64,000 nucleotides of DNA from positions 1 to 64,000 of the forward strand of contig JAIXOI010000028.1 of NCBI GenBank assembly GCA_027486795.1, written 5' to 3'. A program made the position numbers and the translations under genes. Below, piece after piece: positions 44,403-55,237 of the stretch (the stretch's first letter is position 1; each line of letters begins with the position of its first letter). Source of the stretch: Sphingobacteriales bacterium. Its GTDB lineage: Bacteria; Bacteroidota; Bacteroidia; Chitinophagales; CAIOSU01. The notes under the pieces are model-generated. The model was not told the origin of the DNA. It made no database searches and was given only the letters and a program-made list of their open reading frames with translations.

Positions 44403-44737
44403 CTCAACTCTGGTTAGGTAACCTTACAAAAGTAATAAACGAACTACTAACAAGCTAAAAAATAATCAAACACCGAATGTGTATAACCAAAAGTAAGGCA
44501 TTTAAGTTGTTAAACGTAGAGAAGAAAATCCTCACCATTTTGAGCATTAAAGAATAATTAATGCTTGGGTACTTCACCGCACCTATTGCATTTGCGCTTT
44601 ACGTTGCTTACTTTAGAGACTGATTTGGAAACCAGCTATTTACCTGTCAACTTTTTTGTTAACCTCGGAACAATTGTGCACAATAATGCGTAATACAAAA
44701 CGTATTATACATAGAACTACATAAGTAGCTGGATATC
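44403..44737. other. 335-bp divergent intergenic region
   Basis: AT-rich sequence without a gene. The only structure seen is at its right end: a perfect 12-bp palindrome ATTGTGCACAAT (44673-44684) and an inverted repeat TAATAC/GTATTA (44691-44707), both within 70 bp of the downstream ATG. Confidence 0.5.
44673..44707. promoter_or_regulatory. Two operator-like palindromes
   Basis: ATTGTGCACAAT (44673-44684) is fully self-complementary. TAATAC (44691-44696) and GTATTA (44702-44707) are spaced by 5 bp. Their position 30-65 bp before ATG 44738 suggests a regulator-binding region. The regulator is unknown. Confidence 0.4.
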
Positions 44738-45193
44738 ATGGTGGAGCGGATACTGAATTATGGGGCTGTTTATTTAGGCAGTATGTTTAAGTTTATCTTT
44801 GGGCCCCTTGCTGGCGCAAAGAATCTTACGGTGTGGGAAACCGCTTTGTTTACCTTCCTAGGGATGATGACCATGGTCTTCTTATTATCGTTGATGAAAG
44901 ATGAGTTTCGGCGCAAGCTCATTTGGCGCTTTAAACGCGATAAGCGCCTGTTTACCAGAAAGAACAGGCAAATGGTGCACATGTGGAGTAAGTATGGTTT
45001 GGGTGGCGTAGCATTCTTTACCCCTCTGTTTTTAATGCCTATCGGTGGCTCAATAATTGCTCTCTCTTTTGGGTCAAAGCGCAGCCAGATTTTGAAATAC
45101 ATGGCCGTTAGCGCCTTTTTCTGGAGTATCGTAACCTCTTTTGCTGTGCATCAGTTTTACGATGTAGTTACCCACTTTATTGGGGCTAATTAG
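44738..45193 (+). CDS. Small membrane protein, Sm_multidrug_ex-like
   Basis: 151 aa with hydrophobic segments at about 30-52, 88-108 and 122-142. The segment YGLGGVAFFTPLFLMPIGG followed by SIIALSFGSKRSQILKYM resembles the 'putative small multidrug export' (PF06695-type) and DedA-like re-entrant proline region. A strongly basic cytosolic loop (RRKLIWRFKRDKRLFTRKNR) lies in between. Transport function is not established for the family. It may be controlled by the palindromes upstream. Confidence 0.6.
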   Translation: MVERILNYGAVYLGSMFKFIFGPLAGAKNLTVWETALFTFLGMMTMVFLLSLMKDEFRRKLIWRFKRDKRLFTRKNRQMVHMWSKYGLGGVAFFTPLFLMPIGGSIIALSFGSKRSQILKYMAVSAFFWSIVTSFAVHQFYDVVTHFIGAN

Positions 45194-45205
45194 CTTTTTA
45201 CCAAC

Positions 45206-45535
45206 TTACCACTCTTCAAAGCCAACTTTAAAGCTAAACTGATCGCCTAGGGTGCTGGTAAGTATGTCTTTTACTTCTTTGGCCAATGGAACATCATTCT
45301 CTTTGGCAGCTTTCAACATACTCTCATCAGGCTTGTGGTAAGCAGTTAATTTTATCAAGTACTGGGTATCATCGGTTTGCAGGGTTTCCAAGGTCAGATT
45401 AAACGGCTCGCCGTTCAAATCTTCAAACTCATCCATATCCAGTATGCCCAGCACTTTCTTGAACAAAGCGTTGTCTTGCTCTGATATGCTTCCTTTTTTC
45501 TTCGTAATAGTTAATAGCGCTCCAGAATAACTCAT
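45206..45535 (-). CDS. Hypothetical cytoplasmic protein, 109 aa
   Basis: The start at ATG 45535 (MSYSGALLTITKKKGSISE) is preferred over 45604, which adds 23 unrelated residues. The protein is acidic and alpha/beta, with no signal or membrane segment and no recognised domain. It sits between the membrane-protein gene and the gcvP terminator and is transcribed alone. Confidence 0.6.
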   Translation of the reverse strand: MSYSGALLTITKKKGSISEQDNALFKKVLGILDMDEFEDLNGEPFNLTLETLQTDDTQYLIKLTAYHKPDESMLKAAKENDVPLAKEVKDILTSTLGDQFSFKVGFEEW

Positions 45536-45646
45536 CGCTGCGGGTTTGTTTAATAGCAATTTAGCGAAAAGGTGTGAGAAATGCGAGTTTTTTGGCTTCC
45601 CCAAATCAATATTTCACTAGCCCTAAATGCAGCTAACTAAAACAAG

Positions 45647-45672
45647 AAAAGGCGCCCCAAAGAGCGCCTTTT
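45647..45672. terminator. Intrinsic terminator of gcvP (bidirectional form)
   Basis: AAAAGGCGC (45647-45655) pairs with GCGCCTTTT (45664-45672) around an 8-nt loop. The flanking A and T runs serve both strands; the gcvP stop lies about 60 bp away. Confidence 0.85.
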
Positions 45673-45733
45673 CATATTCATTCATGCATTGTCATTACTC
45701 ACTCGTACATCGTAAATCGTAGTTCGTAAATCA

Positions 45734-48667
<2,934 letters not shown>

Positions 48668-48697
48668 TGGAGGAAGGATTTTGCTGCGTTATGAGTG

Positions 48698-48705
48698 CAA
48701 ATTTA
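48698..48705 (-). promoter_or_regulatory. -7 element for gcvP
   Basis: The minus strand reads TAAATTTG, a perfect TAnnTTTG, about 31 nt before the gcvP ATG. Confidence 0.5.
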
Positions 48706-48977
48706 CCACATAAACAGCAAATTGTAGGATTTGGTTTGCACTTGTGTGGATAACCATTGTTGAGGTACGATTTTCGATTGACGAGGTACGATTTTAAATA
48801 GCATTTTTGGTGCAAGGTACGAGGTAAGAAGTACGATGTGATTGGATTTCCGATTTATAAAAGTGCTCCTTGCTTCGGGTAGGGTAGTGGTGATTATTGT
48901 CAACTCCCTCGCCGTTGTTCCGCTTTTGGGTTTTGTCGTCCACGAAGTGAGGTTTGGTGATGGTTGTGTTGTGACAG

Positions 48978-49036
48978 ACCACCCCCAACCCCTCCTTTCG
49001 CACGCGCTTAGGGCCATTCGAAGGAGGGGAGCTACC
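48978..49036 (+). repeat. REP-like palindrome, copy B
   Basis: ACCACCCCCAACCCCTCCTT ... CGAAGGAGGGGAGCTACC, with CCCCTCCTTTCG pairing with CGAAGGAGGGG. Same ends as copy A at 17724 and facing copy C at 49136. Confidence 0.7.
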
Positions 49037-49135
49037 AGCATTATGCGCTTATTGGGGCTGAATATAAATTATTTTTTTTATAATTGTTTGAAGAATTTTA
49101 AGAACCCGATACAGTTAGTTAAAGCTGTGCTCGTG

Positions 49136-49195
49136 ACAGCTCCCCTCCTTCGCCGAGCCTGCGCAGCGCTGGCAAAAGGAGGGGTTGGGGGTGGT
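49136..49195 (-). repeat. REP-like palindrome, copy C (inverted)
   Basis: ACAGCTCCCCTCCTTCG ... AAAAGGAGGGGTTGGGGGTGGT is the reverse-complement arrangement of copy B. B and C therefore form a long inverted repeat around a 99-bp AT-rich centre. Confidence 0.7.
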
Positions 49196-49651
49196 TGCCC
49201 CCATGAACCGGTGAAGCTGAATAAATCATAGTTTTATCGTCCACGAAGTGAGGTTTGGCGAGGGTTGCAATAGGATGTACGAAGTACAATGTACAAAGTA
49301 CAAAGTACAATGTGTATTAGTGGCTATGGACTATCGACTATGGACCCTCGTTTTAAACGAGACAAGCAATCGACTAAGCAGTTTTGTCGTCCACGAAGTG
49401 AGTATTGGCGAGGGTTTGGGCCTGTGATGGTCTAAAGATGTAACTACTTGATTGTGTGCAGGTTGTGTGATTTTATTTTGCAATAATCTGATTTACAACT
49501 GATTGTGTTTGTGAATATTTAACATGCACTGACCAGTAATGCAGTGCACCCCAAATACCGCTGATTATTGGCATTGCGTTTAATAGTTGAGATGATGATA
49601 TACTGATTATATACCCTCCTGAAATCACTTTCAAAATATTTATCGTTAACT

Positions 49652-49659
49652 TAGATTTG
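49652..49659 (+). promoter_or_regulatory. -7 element of the PIN toxin-antitoxin operon
   Basis: TAGATTTG, a perfect TAnnTTTG, lies at the end of the block 49625-49658 shared with the other TA locus. It is only 12 nt before ATG 49672, so the transcript leader is very short. Confidence 0.6.
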
Positions 49660-49671
49660 AAGAAAATGGCT

Positions 49672-49905
49672 ATGGATATACAAACTCGAAAACTTCATTT
49701 GATTGAAGATATTTCAAAATTGAACGACCCAGTTATCATAGCTAAGGTGGAAGAACTGCTGCGTGCTAATAGCAGCGCAGCAAGTGAGACCGTTGCAAAA
49801 CCGAATGATTTAAGCAGCATCAAGGGCTTACTTTCTGCGGAGGAAGCGGAGCAATACCATCGTAATATAAAGCAAACGCGCAACGAATGGGAAGAAGGTA
49901 CTTAA
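49672..49905 (+). CDS. Antitoxin of the PIN-domain toxin locus
   Basis: 77 aa from ATG 49672, chosen because its first residues (MDIQTRKLHLIEDISKLND) align with the other antitoxin at 6408; ATG 49666 adds two residues. Residues 1-31 are the shared head. The tail (LSSIKGLLSAEEAEQYHRNI, then KQTRNEWEEGT) is unlike the ParE-type antitoxin tail and resembles the toxin-wrapping tails of VapB-like proteins. Its last 19 bp overlap the toxin gene, so synthesis is coupled. Confidence 0.8.
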   Translation: MDIQTRKLHLIEDISKLNDPVIIAKVEELLRANSSAASETVAKPNDLSSIKGLLSAEEAEQYHRNIKQTRNEWEEGT

Positions 49906-50288
49906 TTGATAGCAATGTGATTATTGATTATGCTGCCAATAAGCTACCAGATAAAGCATTGGCTTTTGTAGAGCAGTTGTTTCAAAAGGATTTTTTGATT
50001 TCCGTGGTAGTTAAAATCGAAGTGCTGGGCTACAATGATTTACCAGAGAAACAGTCGGCACTAGAAGCATTCTTAAATACTTCCATCTCATTTCCGCTGG
50101 ATGATACGGTTGCGGCAACAGCTATTCAGCTTCGTAAGGAAAAGAAGCTGAAACTAGGCGATGCCATTATTGCTGCAACAGCCCTAACTCACAACCTTAC
50201 CTTGGTAACCAGAAACACCAGTGATTTTAGCAGCCTTACTACTTTGCAGGTTTTTAATCCTTGGGAGATTGACAGGGCTTTAAAATGA
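49887..50288 (+). CDS. PIN-domain ribonuclease toxin (VapC-like)
   Basis: 133 aa. The four PIN acidic positions are present: Asp8 in LIDSNVIIDY, Glu45 in KIEVLGY, Asp92 in LGDAIIAATAL and Asp113 in TRNTSDF. Length and order fit VapC toxins, which cut tRNA or rRNA. The toxin looks intact, unlike the ParE-type toxin at 6109. Its operon starts from the shared promoter block at 49625. No terminator is evident downstream. Confidence 0.9.
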   Translation: MGRRYLIDSNVIIDYAANKLPDKALAFVEQLFQKDFLISVVVKIEVLGYNDLPEKQSALEAFLNTSISFPLDDTVAATAIQLRKEKKLKLGDAIIAATALTHNLTLVTRNTSDFSSLTTLQVFNPWEIDRALK

Positions 50289-50517
50289 CCACTTCAATTT
50301 AGTGCTCTTGGCGCTACCCTAATGGATAGGAGTTTTGCAGTGGTCTGACGGCTACTTTTGGAATGGGGTAGGGCAGTGGCGGTGCGCTTTGGGGTATTCG
50401 TCAGACCACTTGTTGCGGGGCTGACGCCAAGAGGGTAATATGTTACTTTTAAACAAAACGCAACACAACATGGTTTATAAAAAAATAAATGCTCAACAGC
50501 AACTAAAACCAAGATAA

Positions 50518-52587
50518 ATGATGAAAACACTGAAACTACTTTTAGTATTTACCATCGTATTAATGTACTATAACGCTGTTGCCCAAATCCCAACTTGCTC
50601 CCCAACGGGTAATATTTTGATTTTTTCAAATTATGATGGAGGAGAACTTAATATTAACATTGACCAGAATATTCCAAACTTAAAAATTGGTGTTTGCACC
50701 TATGAACCAGTTCGCATAACCATAAGCGGTCCTTTTGCCAGTAATGTTGTGCAAGTATTGTATGCTGGATTCAATTCTGTGCAAAATAACAACAACTGCA
50801 ATATCGGAAATTTTCCTACATCCATTACGGGGGTGCCATTATCCAATCAATCAATACTAACAGCGCCGCCTATAACATTAAACAATCCTAATGGCTACAA
50901 TTTTGGGATTATTTGCGGGTATAGTTGTGATGTGAATTCAAATCAAGGAGGTTGTAATACCATTGACCAAATTGAAGACTATTTTATAACACAACTAGGT
51001 GGTACCTTGTATTCTTTGAATGCACAATATTGTTGTTGGTTGGGCTCAGACCAATATCAAGTTTCTCAATTAGCTGGCAGTTGTTGCAATACTAGTAGTA
51101 GCACTACAACCTTAACATCTGCTATTGGCACTGATAATCAAAGTGTTTGCATCAACAATGCTATTGCAAGCATCACATATTCATACAACAATTTCGCGCC
51201 CACAATATCAGGGCTTCCCAATGGAGTAAACTCTACTATTAACAACGGTATAGTAACAATTAATGGAACGCCAACAATAGCGGGTACATTCAATTATAAT
51301 CTATCAATACCTGGCAATTGTGGTGGTGTACAAACTACTACCGGAACTATTATTGTAAATGATTTATCAGGAGCAACCATTGTGGCAAGCGCTTGCAATA
51401 GCTATACCGCTCCGTGGGGAAATGTGTACACGCAAAGCGGAACCTATACCGATACACTTTCCGCCCTAAACGGCTGCGACAGTATCGTCACCCTTAACCT
51501 TACTATTACTGGCGCAATCATAACTCCGCCCATTACCACAAGCGCATGCAGCCCCTATACCGCCCCGTGGGGAAGGGTGTACACGCAAAGCGGAACCTAT
51601 ACTGATACGCTTTCCGCCCTAAACGGCTGCGACAGTATCGTTAGCCTTAACCTTACTATTACTGGGGCAATCATAACTCCGCCCATTACCACAAGCGCTT
51701 GTAGCACCTATACTGCTCCGTGGGGAACTATTTACACGCAAAGCGGAACCTACACTGATACGCTTACGAGCGTGAATGGCTGCGACAGTATCGTTAGCGT
51801 GAACCTTACTATTACTGGTTTGCCAACAGTAACGGCAAGTTCTCTGGCAGCATCCTGTGGATTGCCAGACGGCACTGCAACTGCTTCTGCTACAGGAGGT
51901 GCTGGCAATTACAGCTATAGTTGGTCAAATGGCGTTACAGGCAACTCGGTAACTGGCCTTTCATCGGGCACCTACGTAGTTACTGCCACCGACCAGAATG
52001 GCTGTTTCTCCTCCATTCAAGTAACCGTTTTAAGCAATCCTCCAGCTGCGCTCTCAATCACTGCAAATGACTCATGCCTTGAAAATAACATCCCGTTTTC
52101 AATCTTAACAGGAGCAACCATATCAAGCGTAACTTGGAATTTTGGCGACACAGCAAGCGGAGCAAATAATACCTCGGCTAGTTTACAGCCGACACACTTG
52201 TTTTCGAGCACAGGAAGTTACAATGTAACCGCCAATATTCTGGCCACCTGCGGTAGTTTTGAAATAAACTATCCCCTGCAAATAGTGCGGTGTGACAGTG
52301 TTATCAACGATTGTGCATTATACGTTCCCAATGCATTTACTCCAAACGATGATGGAATAAATGATAAGTTTTATCCAATAACAAGTTGCGCATTGCAACA
52401 GTACGAATTGTTGATTTTTGATAGGTGGGGCGAGATAATTTTCAAAACATCAAACCAGTTAGACAAATGGGATGGAAAAGCTAAAAGTGATGAGTGTCCC
52501 GATGGTGTCTATGTTTATTTGATATCGTATAAACTCCCTTCACAACCTATAAAAAGTGTTTACGGTACCATTGCACTTTTAAGGTAA
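50518..52587 (+). CDS. Large secreted T9SS protein with tandem, SprB-like and PKD modules
   Basis: 689 aa; the signal peptide is MKTLKLLLVFTIVLMYYNAVAQ. A Cys-rich N-region (about 30-215) has no recognised family. Three 51-aa repeats at about 291-435 follow (SACNSYTAPWGNVYTQSGTY type, then NGCDSIV). Next come a SprB-like repeat (VTASSLAASCGLPDGTATAS, about 437-508), a PKD-type domain (SSVTWNFGDTASG, about 515-595) and a C-terminal gliding-motility-type sorting domain (YVPNAFTPNDDGINDKFYP to IALLR). Such proteins are exported by T9SS and act at the cell surface, often in adhesion or gliding. Monocistronic. Confidence 0.88.
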   Translation: MMKTLKLLLVFTIVLMYYNAVAQIPTCSPTGNILIFSNYDGGELNINIDQNIPNLKIGVCTYEPVRITISGPFASNVVQVLYAGFNSVQNNNNCNIGNFPTSITGVPLSNQSILTAPPITLNNPNGYNFGIICGYSCDVNSNQGGCNTIDQIEDYFITQLGGTLYSLNAQYCCWLGSDQYQVSQLAGSCCNTSSSTTTLTSAIGTDNQSVCINNAIASITYSYNNFAPTISGLPNGVNSTINNGIVTINGTPTIAGTFNYNLSIPGNCGGVQTTTGTIIVNDLSGATIVASACNSYTAPWGNVYTQSGTYTDTLSALNGCDSIVTLNLTITGAIITPPITTSACSPYTAPWGRVYTQSGTYTDTLSALNGCDSIVSLNLTITGAIITPPITTSACSTYTAPWGTIYTQSGTYTDTLTSVNGCDSIVSVNLTITGLPTVTASSLAASCGLPDGTATASATGGAGNYSYSWSNGVTGNSVTGLSSGTYVVTATDQNGCFSSIQVTVLSNPPAALSITANDSCLENNIPFSILTGATISSVTWNFGDTASGANNTSASLQPTHLFSSTGSYNVTANILATCGSFEINYPLQIVRCDSVINDCALYVPNAFTPNDDGINDKFYPITSCALQQYELLIFDRWGEIIFKTSNQLDKWDGKAKSDECPDGVYVYLISYKLPSQPIKSVYGTIALLR
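51388..51822 (+). repeat. In-gene tandem repeat, 153-bp period, about 2.8 copies
   Basis: Units begin at 51388, 51541 and 51694 and are nearly identical over long stretches (TACACGCAAAGCGGAACCTA in each). The high DNA identity suggests recent duplication or ongoing homogenisation, so copy number may vary between strains. Confidence 0.85.
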
Positions 52588-52921
52588 AGTACCCACCTTA
52601 TCTGGCGCAAGTATCTACTTGTGCCTAGCTATGCCGCCAGTATCCACTGGCGTTTTAACAGTAGCATACAAACAAAAATATACAAACAATTGCTAAGTGC
52701 TTTCTATGAGTCAGTGTACCGACAAAAAAGGTATTCTGGATGCGGTTGTTGTGGCATGGGTATTTGAGCTATAGCTATACGCAAGCAAATGCTTGCTTTA
52801 TGCTATGGCACAAGTAAATACTTGCGCCAGATATGGGGGTATTTGCGCTGCAGTTGTATGCAAGCAAATGTTTGCTTCATGCTATGGCATCGCTTTTAAA
52901 ACGGGACGCCAGATAGGCGGA
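52588..52921. repeat. Palindrome-rich 334-bp intergenic region left of the putative nuclease gene
   Basis: No gene. It holds hairpins with AAGTA or AAGC arms: GGCGCAAGTA/TACTTGTGCC near 52603-52624, CGCCAGT/ACTGGCG near 52635-52652, GCAAGC/GCTTGC at 52781-52796 and GGCACAAGTA/TACTTGCGCC near 52807-52828, plus the direct repeat 52744-52796. The last hairpin-like string (TTTTAAAACGGGACGCCAGATAGG) abuts the stop codon of the next gene. Confidence 0.7.
52744..52796 (+). repeat. Left direct repeat flanking the 771-aa gene
   Basis: This 53-bp segment (starting GGTTGTTGTGGCATGGGTAT and ending CGCAAGCAAATGCTTGC) matches 55352-55404 in the same orientation over its whole length, with roughly four of five bases identical. 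Both copies are followed by a TTTAAAACGGGA-CGCCAGATAGG/AGCCAGACAGG string. Confidence 0.75.
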
Positions 52922-55237
52922 TTATCCTTGATTCTTATGTTTTAATACCAAATTGTCCACATTAACAAAAAACTCTGGGCTTATCTCGCGTCTGGTCGAT
53001 TTAGTCAATTTTTTTAATTCATTTTCTATTTCATCAAGCAAATAATCGACGTCATAATCATTAATTAGAGCAAACAAGTCTTCTATGTTTAGCTTGTCGT
53101 TAAAAGTATAGTGGTGATGTAATTGAATAACAATTTGCTCTACCGGCAAACCATCCGAATCAATTCCTTCAGCCACTTTAACTTGACTTAAATCAAAATA
53201 ATATTGTTCTTTAAAATCTTTATATTTGTTAATAAATTTTATTCCCGATTCAGTCTTTAAATCTGTCAACTTGACAATTATATCAATAATACCTTGAGTT
53301 TTACCTTTCAGATTAAAACCATCATCAAGAACAGCTAATATATCCTTTGTTATGAGACCGGGATTAATTTTAAGATCTAGCAATAGTAGATGGTTGAGTA
53401 ATTTGGAGGGCGAAAACAGATGCCAAAGTTTATCAACTCTCTTTCTTTTTTCATAATAAGTTTTTCTCGCACCATAAAAAGCTAGGTCCCAAGTGGAGAA
53501 AATCACTTCATCGTAAGAATTGTTTTTGCTAAACAAAAATGTCAGAACATTTGCATCATTAACTATTGACGCCTCTGCTCTAGATCTTTTCCTTACTGTT
53601 AATGCGGCCTTTATGGAATCAATGGCGGTTTCTTTATCTTCTCCAAAGGTGTTTTCTACTTCAATACCTAAACTTTGTAATCTTTCCCTTACAATGTTAC
53701 TGGCGAAGGTGAAAAACTTTGAATCTGTTGTATCATCCTCTCCTAATTGAAACATCTCGAACAGAAAATCTCCTAGATCATTTATTCCTTCCTCTAATAA
53801 GTCCTCCATTTTTAGAAAGAGAAAGAAATTGATAAACACATTATTTGTAGTGCCCAAGCTACCAATTAGCCCCATTCTTTCATAGGGAATTAAATAAAGA
53901 GCTTCCTTTAAATGAAAACAGATTTCTCCAATATATCCATTGCTGATCTTGATGTGAAAGTTTTTCTTTCTATCTGAATATTTCATTAAATCTTTAACTA
54001 TTGAATAGTAAAGATTATTGTAACCTCTTATTTTATACAGATTTAACAATCCATATATACCTATTTGAGCATCTACAAATACTACTCGCTCTTTTTGATT
54101 AAGATACTGCTGTAATAGTTCTGGATTTGTAAATCTAGCTAAAGCATTGCATGCACTGGTTCTGGAAAAAAAATCATTTTTTTCACACAGGGTTAAAAGA
54201 TCTTTTAAAAGAATGGACGTATTTGTTGTATCACTCGTTAACTTTTCAAGTTCCACCTTTAGTTTTTCATAATCCTTATCACTAGTTTCTAGCTTTATCT
54301 CATCTTCGGTTATCTCTTGAATGCCTATAGTAAGAGCCTTTTCAAAAGTTTGATATAGTAATTCGAAAATCTTTCCCTGTTTATCCTCTACACCATGAAC
54401 CTTCAAAATTTCTAACAATTCTTTTTCAAACAGCTGTTCTTGTAACTGAAATTTTGACTTAACATTATTAATCCGATCAGTTTCTCCTTCAGAAAGTTTT
54501 ACCTCAGTTTTTAGAATACTTGTATATTCAACTTTTCCTTCCGTTTCAAGCCCTTGCAACACTCGACTCATAAAAGGCTGATTATAGGATGTACCCATAA
54601 TTCCATTGCACTTTTCCGTTAATGCTACAATTAGCATTTTATCGTGATTAAAAAGGGTGTGAACTACAATACTATTTAGTAATTGCTGCTTAATCTCAGT
54701 AGCATCATCACTAAATGAGATTAAATCAAAATACATTCTTGTGTATTCATTCTTAAATAAATTAACTTGCTTTTCTTCTAGTTTCAGTATTGTTCGTATT
54801 AAGTTTGTTAAAATGGGGCTTTCAAGAGATTGGGCCATAAGACGCCTTCCATCATAGATCTCTACAGATATGTTATAGTCTAAAATTGCCTTTAATTTAA
54901 GCTCCTCCTGCTTTTCAGCTGAAATAGTATGGGAACAGAAAAAAAACAATTTATTTTGAAAGCCATATTTTAATACGTTTTCTTGAGCTTTCCTTGCATC
55001 CTCAAGTACTTTTTCATCCAATTTTTTTTCTTGAGTTGTTATTTGTATTGGAAGCTTTAAACCTCTGTTGCCGATATAGAAACGTAAGTCATTACCTCCG
55101 TCATTAGTACCATCTATGGGTACGATGTCGTTTATTTTAAAGCACTCTTTAATATAGGCGACTACTAATTCTTGCATTTGCCCTATAGTAAAGCCTTTAA
55201 ACCATTTCACATGGTTGTCTAAATAATCCTTTTCCAA
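52922..55237 (-). CDS. Putative dual-nuclease protein: Mrr-like PD-(D/E)XK plus PIN-like domain
   Basis: 771 aa, cytoplasmic, visibly AT-richer than its neighbours. Residues about 20-135 look like a restriction-endonuclease fold: GTNDGGNDLRFYI (Asp50 as the metal acid) followed by KLPIQITTQ at 61-69 (the QxT variant of ExK). Residues about 185-250 fit a winged helix (FMSRVLQGLETEGKVEYTS). Residues about 384-620 fit a PIN-like domain: VVFVDAQIGIYGLLNL with Asp389, EASIVNDANVLTFLF with Glu555/Asp561, and VIFSTWDLAFYGAR with Asp584. It is a lone gene between direct repeats, as expected of an acquired defence factor. The fold calls come from motif reading only; the function is inferred, and no named family is recognised. 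Confidence 0.55.
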   Translation of the reverse strand: MEKDYLDNHVKWFKGFTIGQMQELVVAYIKECFKINDIVPIDGTNDGGNDLRFYIGNRGLKLPIQITTQEKKLDEKVLEDARKAQENVLKYGFQNKLFFFCSHTISAEKQEELKLKAILDYNISVEIYDGRRLMAQSLESPILTNLIRTILKLEEKQVNLFKNEYTRMYFDLISFSDDATEIKQQLLNSIVVHTLFNHDKMLIVALTEKCNGIMGTSYNQPFMSRVLQGLETEGKVEYTSILKTEVKLSEGETDRINNVKSKFQLQEQLFEKELLEILKVHGVEDKQGKIFELLYQTFEKALTIGIQEITEDEIKLETSDKDYEKLKVELEKLTSDTTNTSILLKDLLTLCEKNDFFSRTSACNALARFTNPELLQQYLNQKERVVFVDAQIGIYGLLNLYKIRGYNNLYYSIVKDLMKYSDRKKNFHIKISNGYIGEICFHLKEALYLIPYERMGLIGSLGTTNNVFINFFLFLKMEDLLEEGINDLGDFLFEMFQLGEDDTTDSKFFTFASNIVRERLQSLGIEVENTFGEDKETAIDSIKAALTVRKRSRAEASIVNDANVLTFLFSKNNSYDEVIFSTWDLAFYGARKTYYEKRKRVDKLWHLFSPSKLLNHLLLLDLKINPGLITKDILAVLDDGFNLKGKTQGIIDIIVKLTDLKTESGIKFINKYKDFKEQYYFDLSQVKVAEGIDSDGLPVEQIVIQLHHHYTFNDKLNIEDLFALINDYDVDYLLDEIENELKKLTKSTRREISPEFFVNVDNLVLKHKNQG

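Larger units (their letters stand above)
48668..49624. other. 1-kb repeat-filled intergenic region
   Basis: No credible gene. In order it holds the gcvP promoter element, a CGTAC-type microrepeat (48762-48840), a first copy of GTCCACGAAGTGAGG (48931-48957), REP copies B and C in opposite orientation (48978-49036, 49136-49195), a second GTCCACGAAGTGAGG copy (49232-49258), a TACGAAGTACAATG microrepeat (49274-49314), a CTATGGACTATCG-type stutter and a third GTCCACGAAGTGAG copy (49382-49408). The last 200 bp are plain AT-rich sequence leading to the TA promoter. Confidence 0.75.

Noticed and set aside
44673-44684. FNR/CRP-type site at the 12-bp palindrome
   Set aside because: The centre does not fit TTGAT-N4-ATCAA or TGTGA-N6-TCACA well enough to name a regulator; kept only as an unassigned palindrome.
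48668-48760. Glycine riboswitch upstream of gcvP
   Set aside because: Fewer than 40 nt separate the likely promoter element from the ATG, and no tandem aptamer-like stems were found.
48794-49310. Small minus-strand ORFs containing the peptide KPHFVDDKT several times
   Set aside because: They are translations of the GTCCACGAAGTGAGG repeat and the REP copies; they lack starts, conservation and coding bias.
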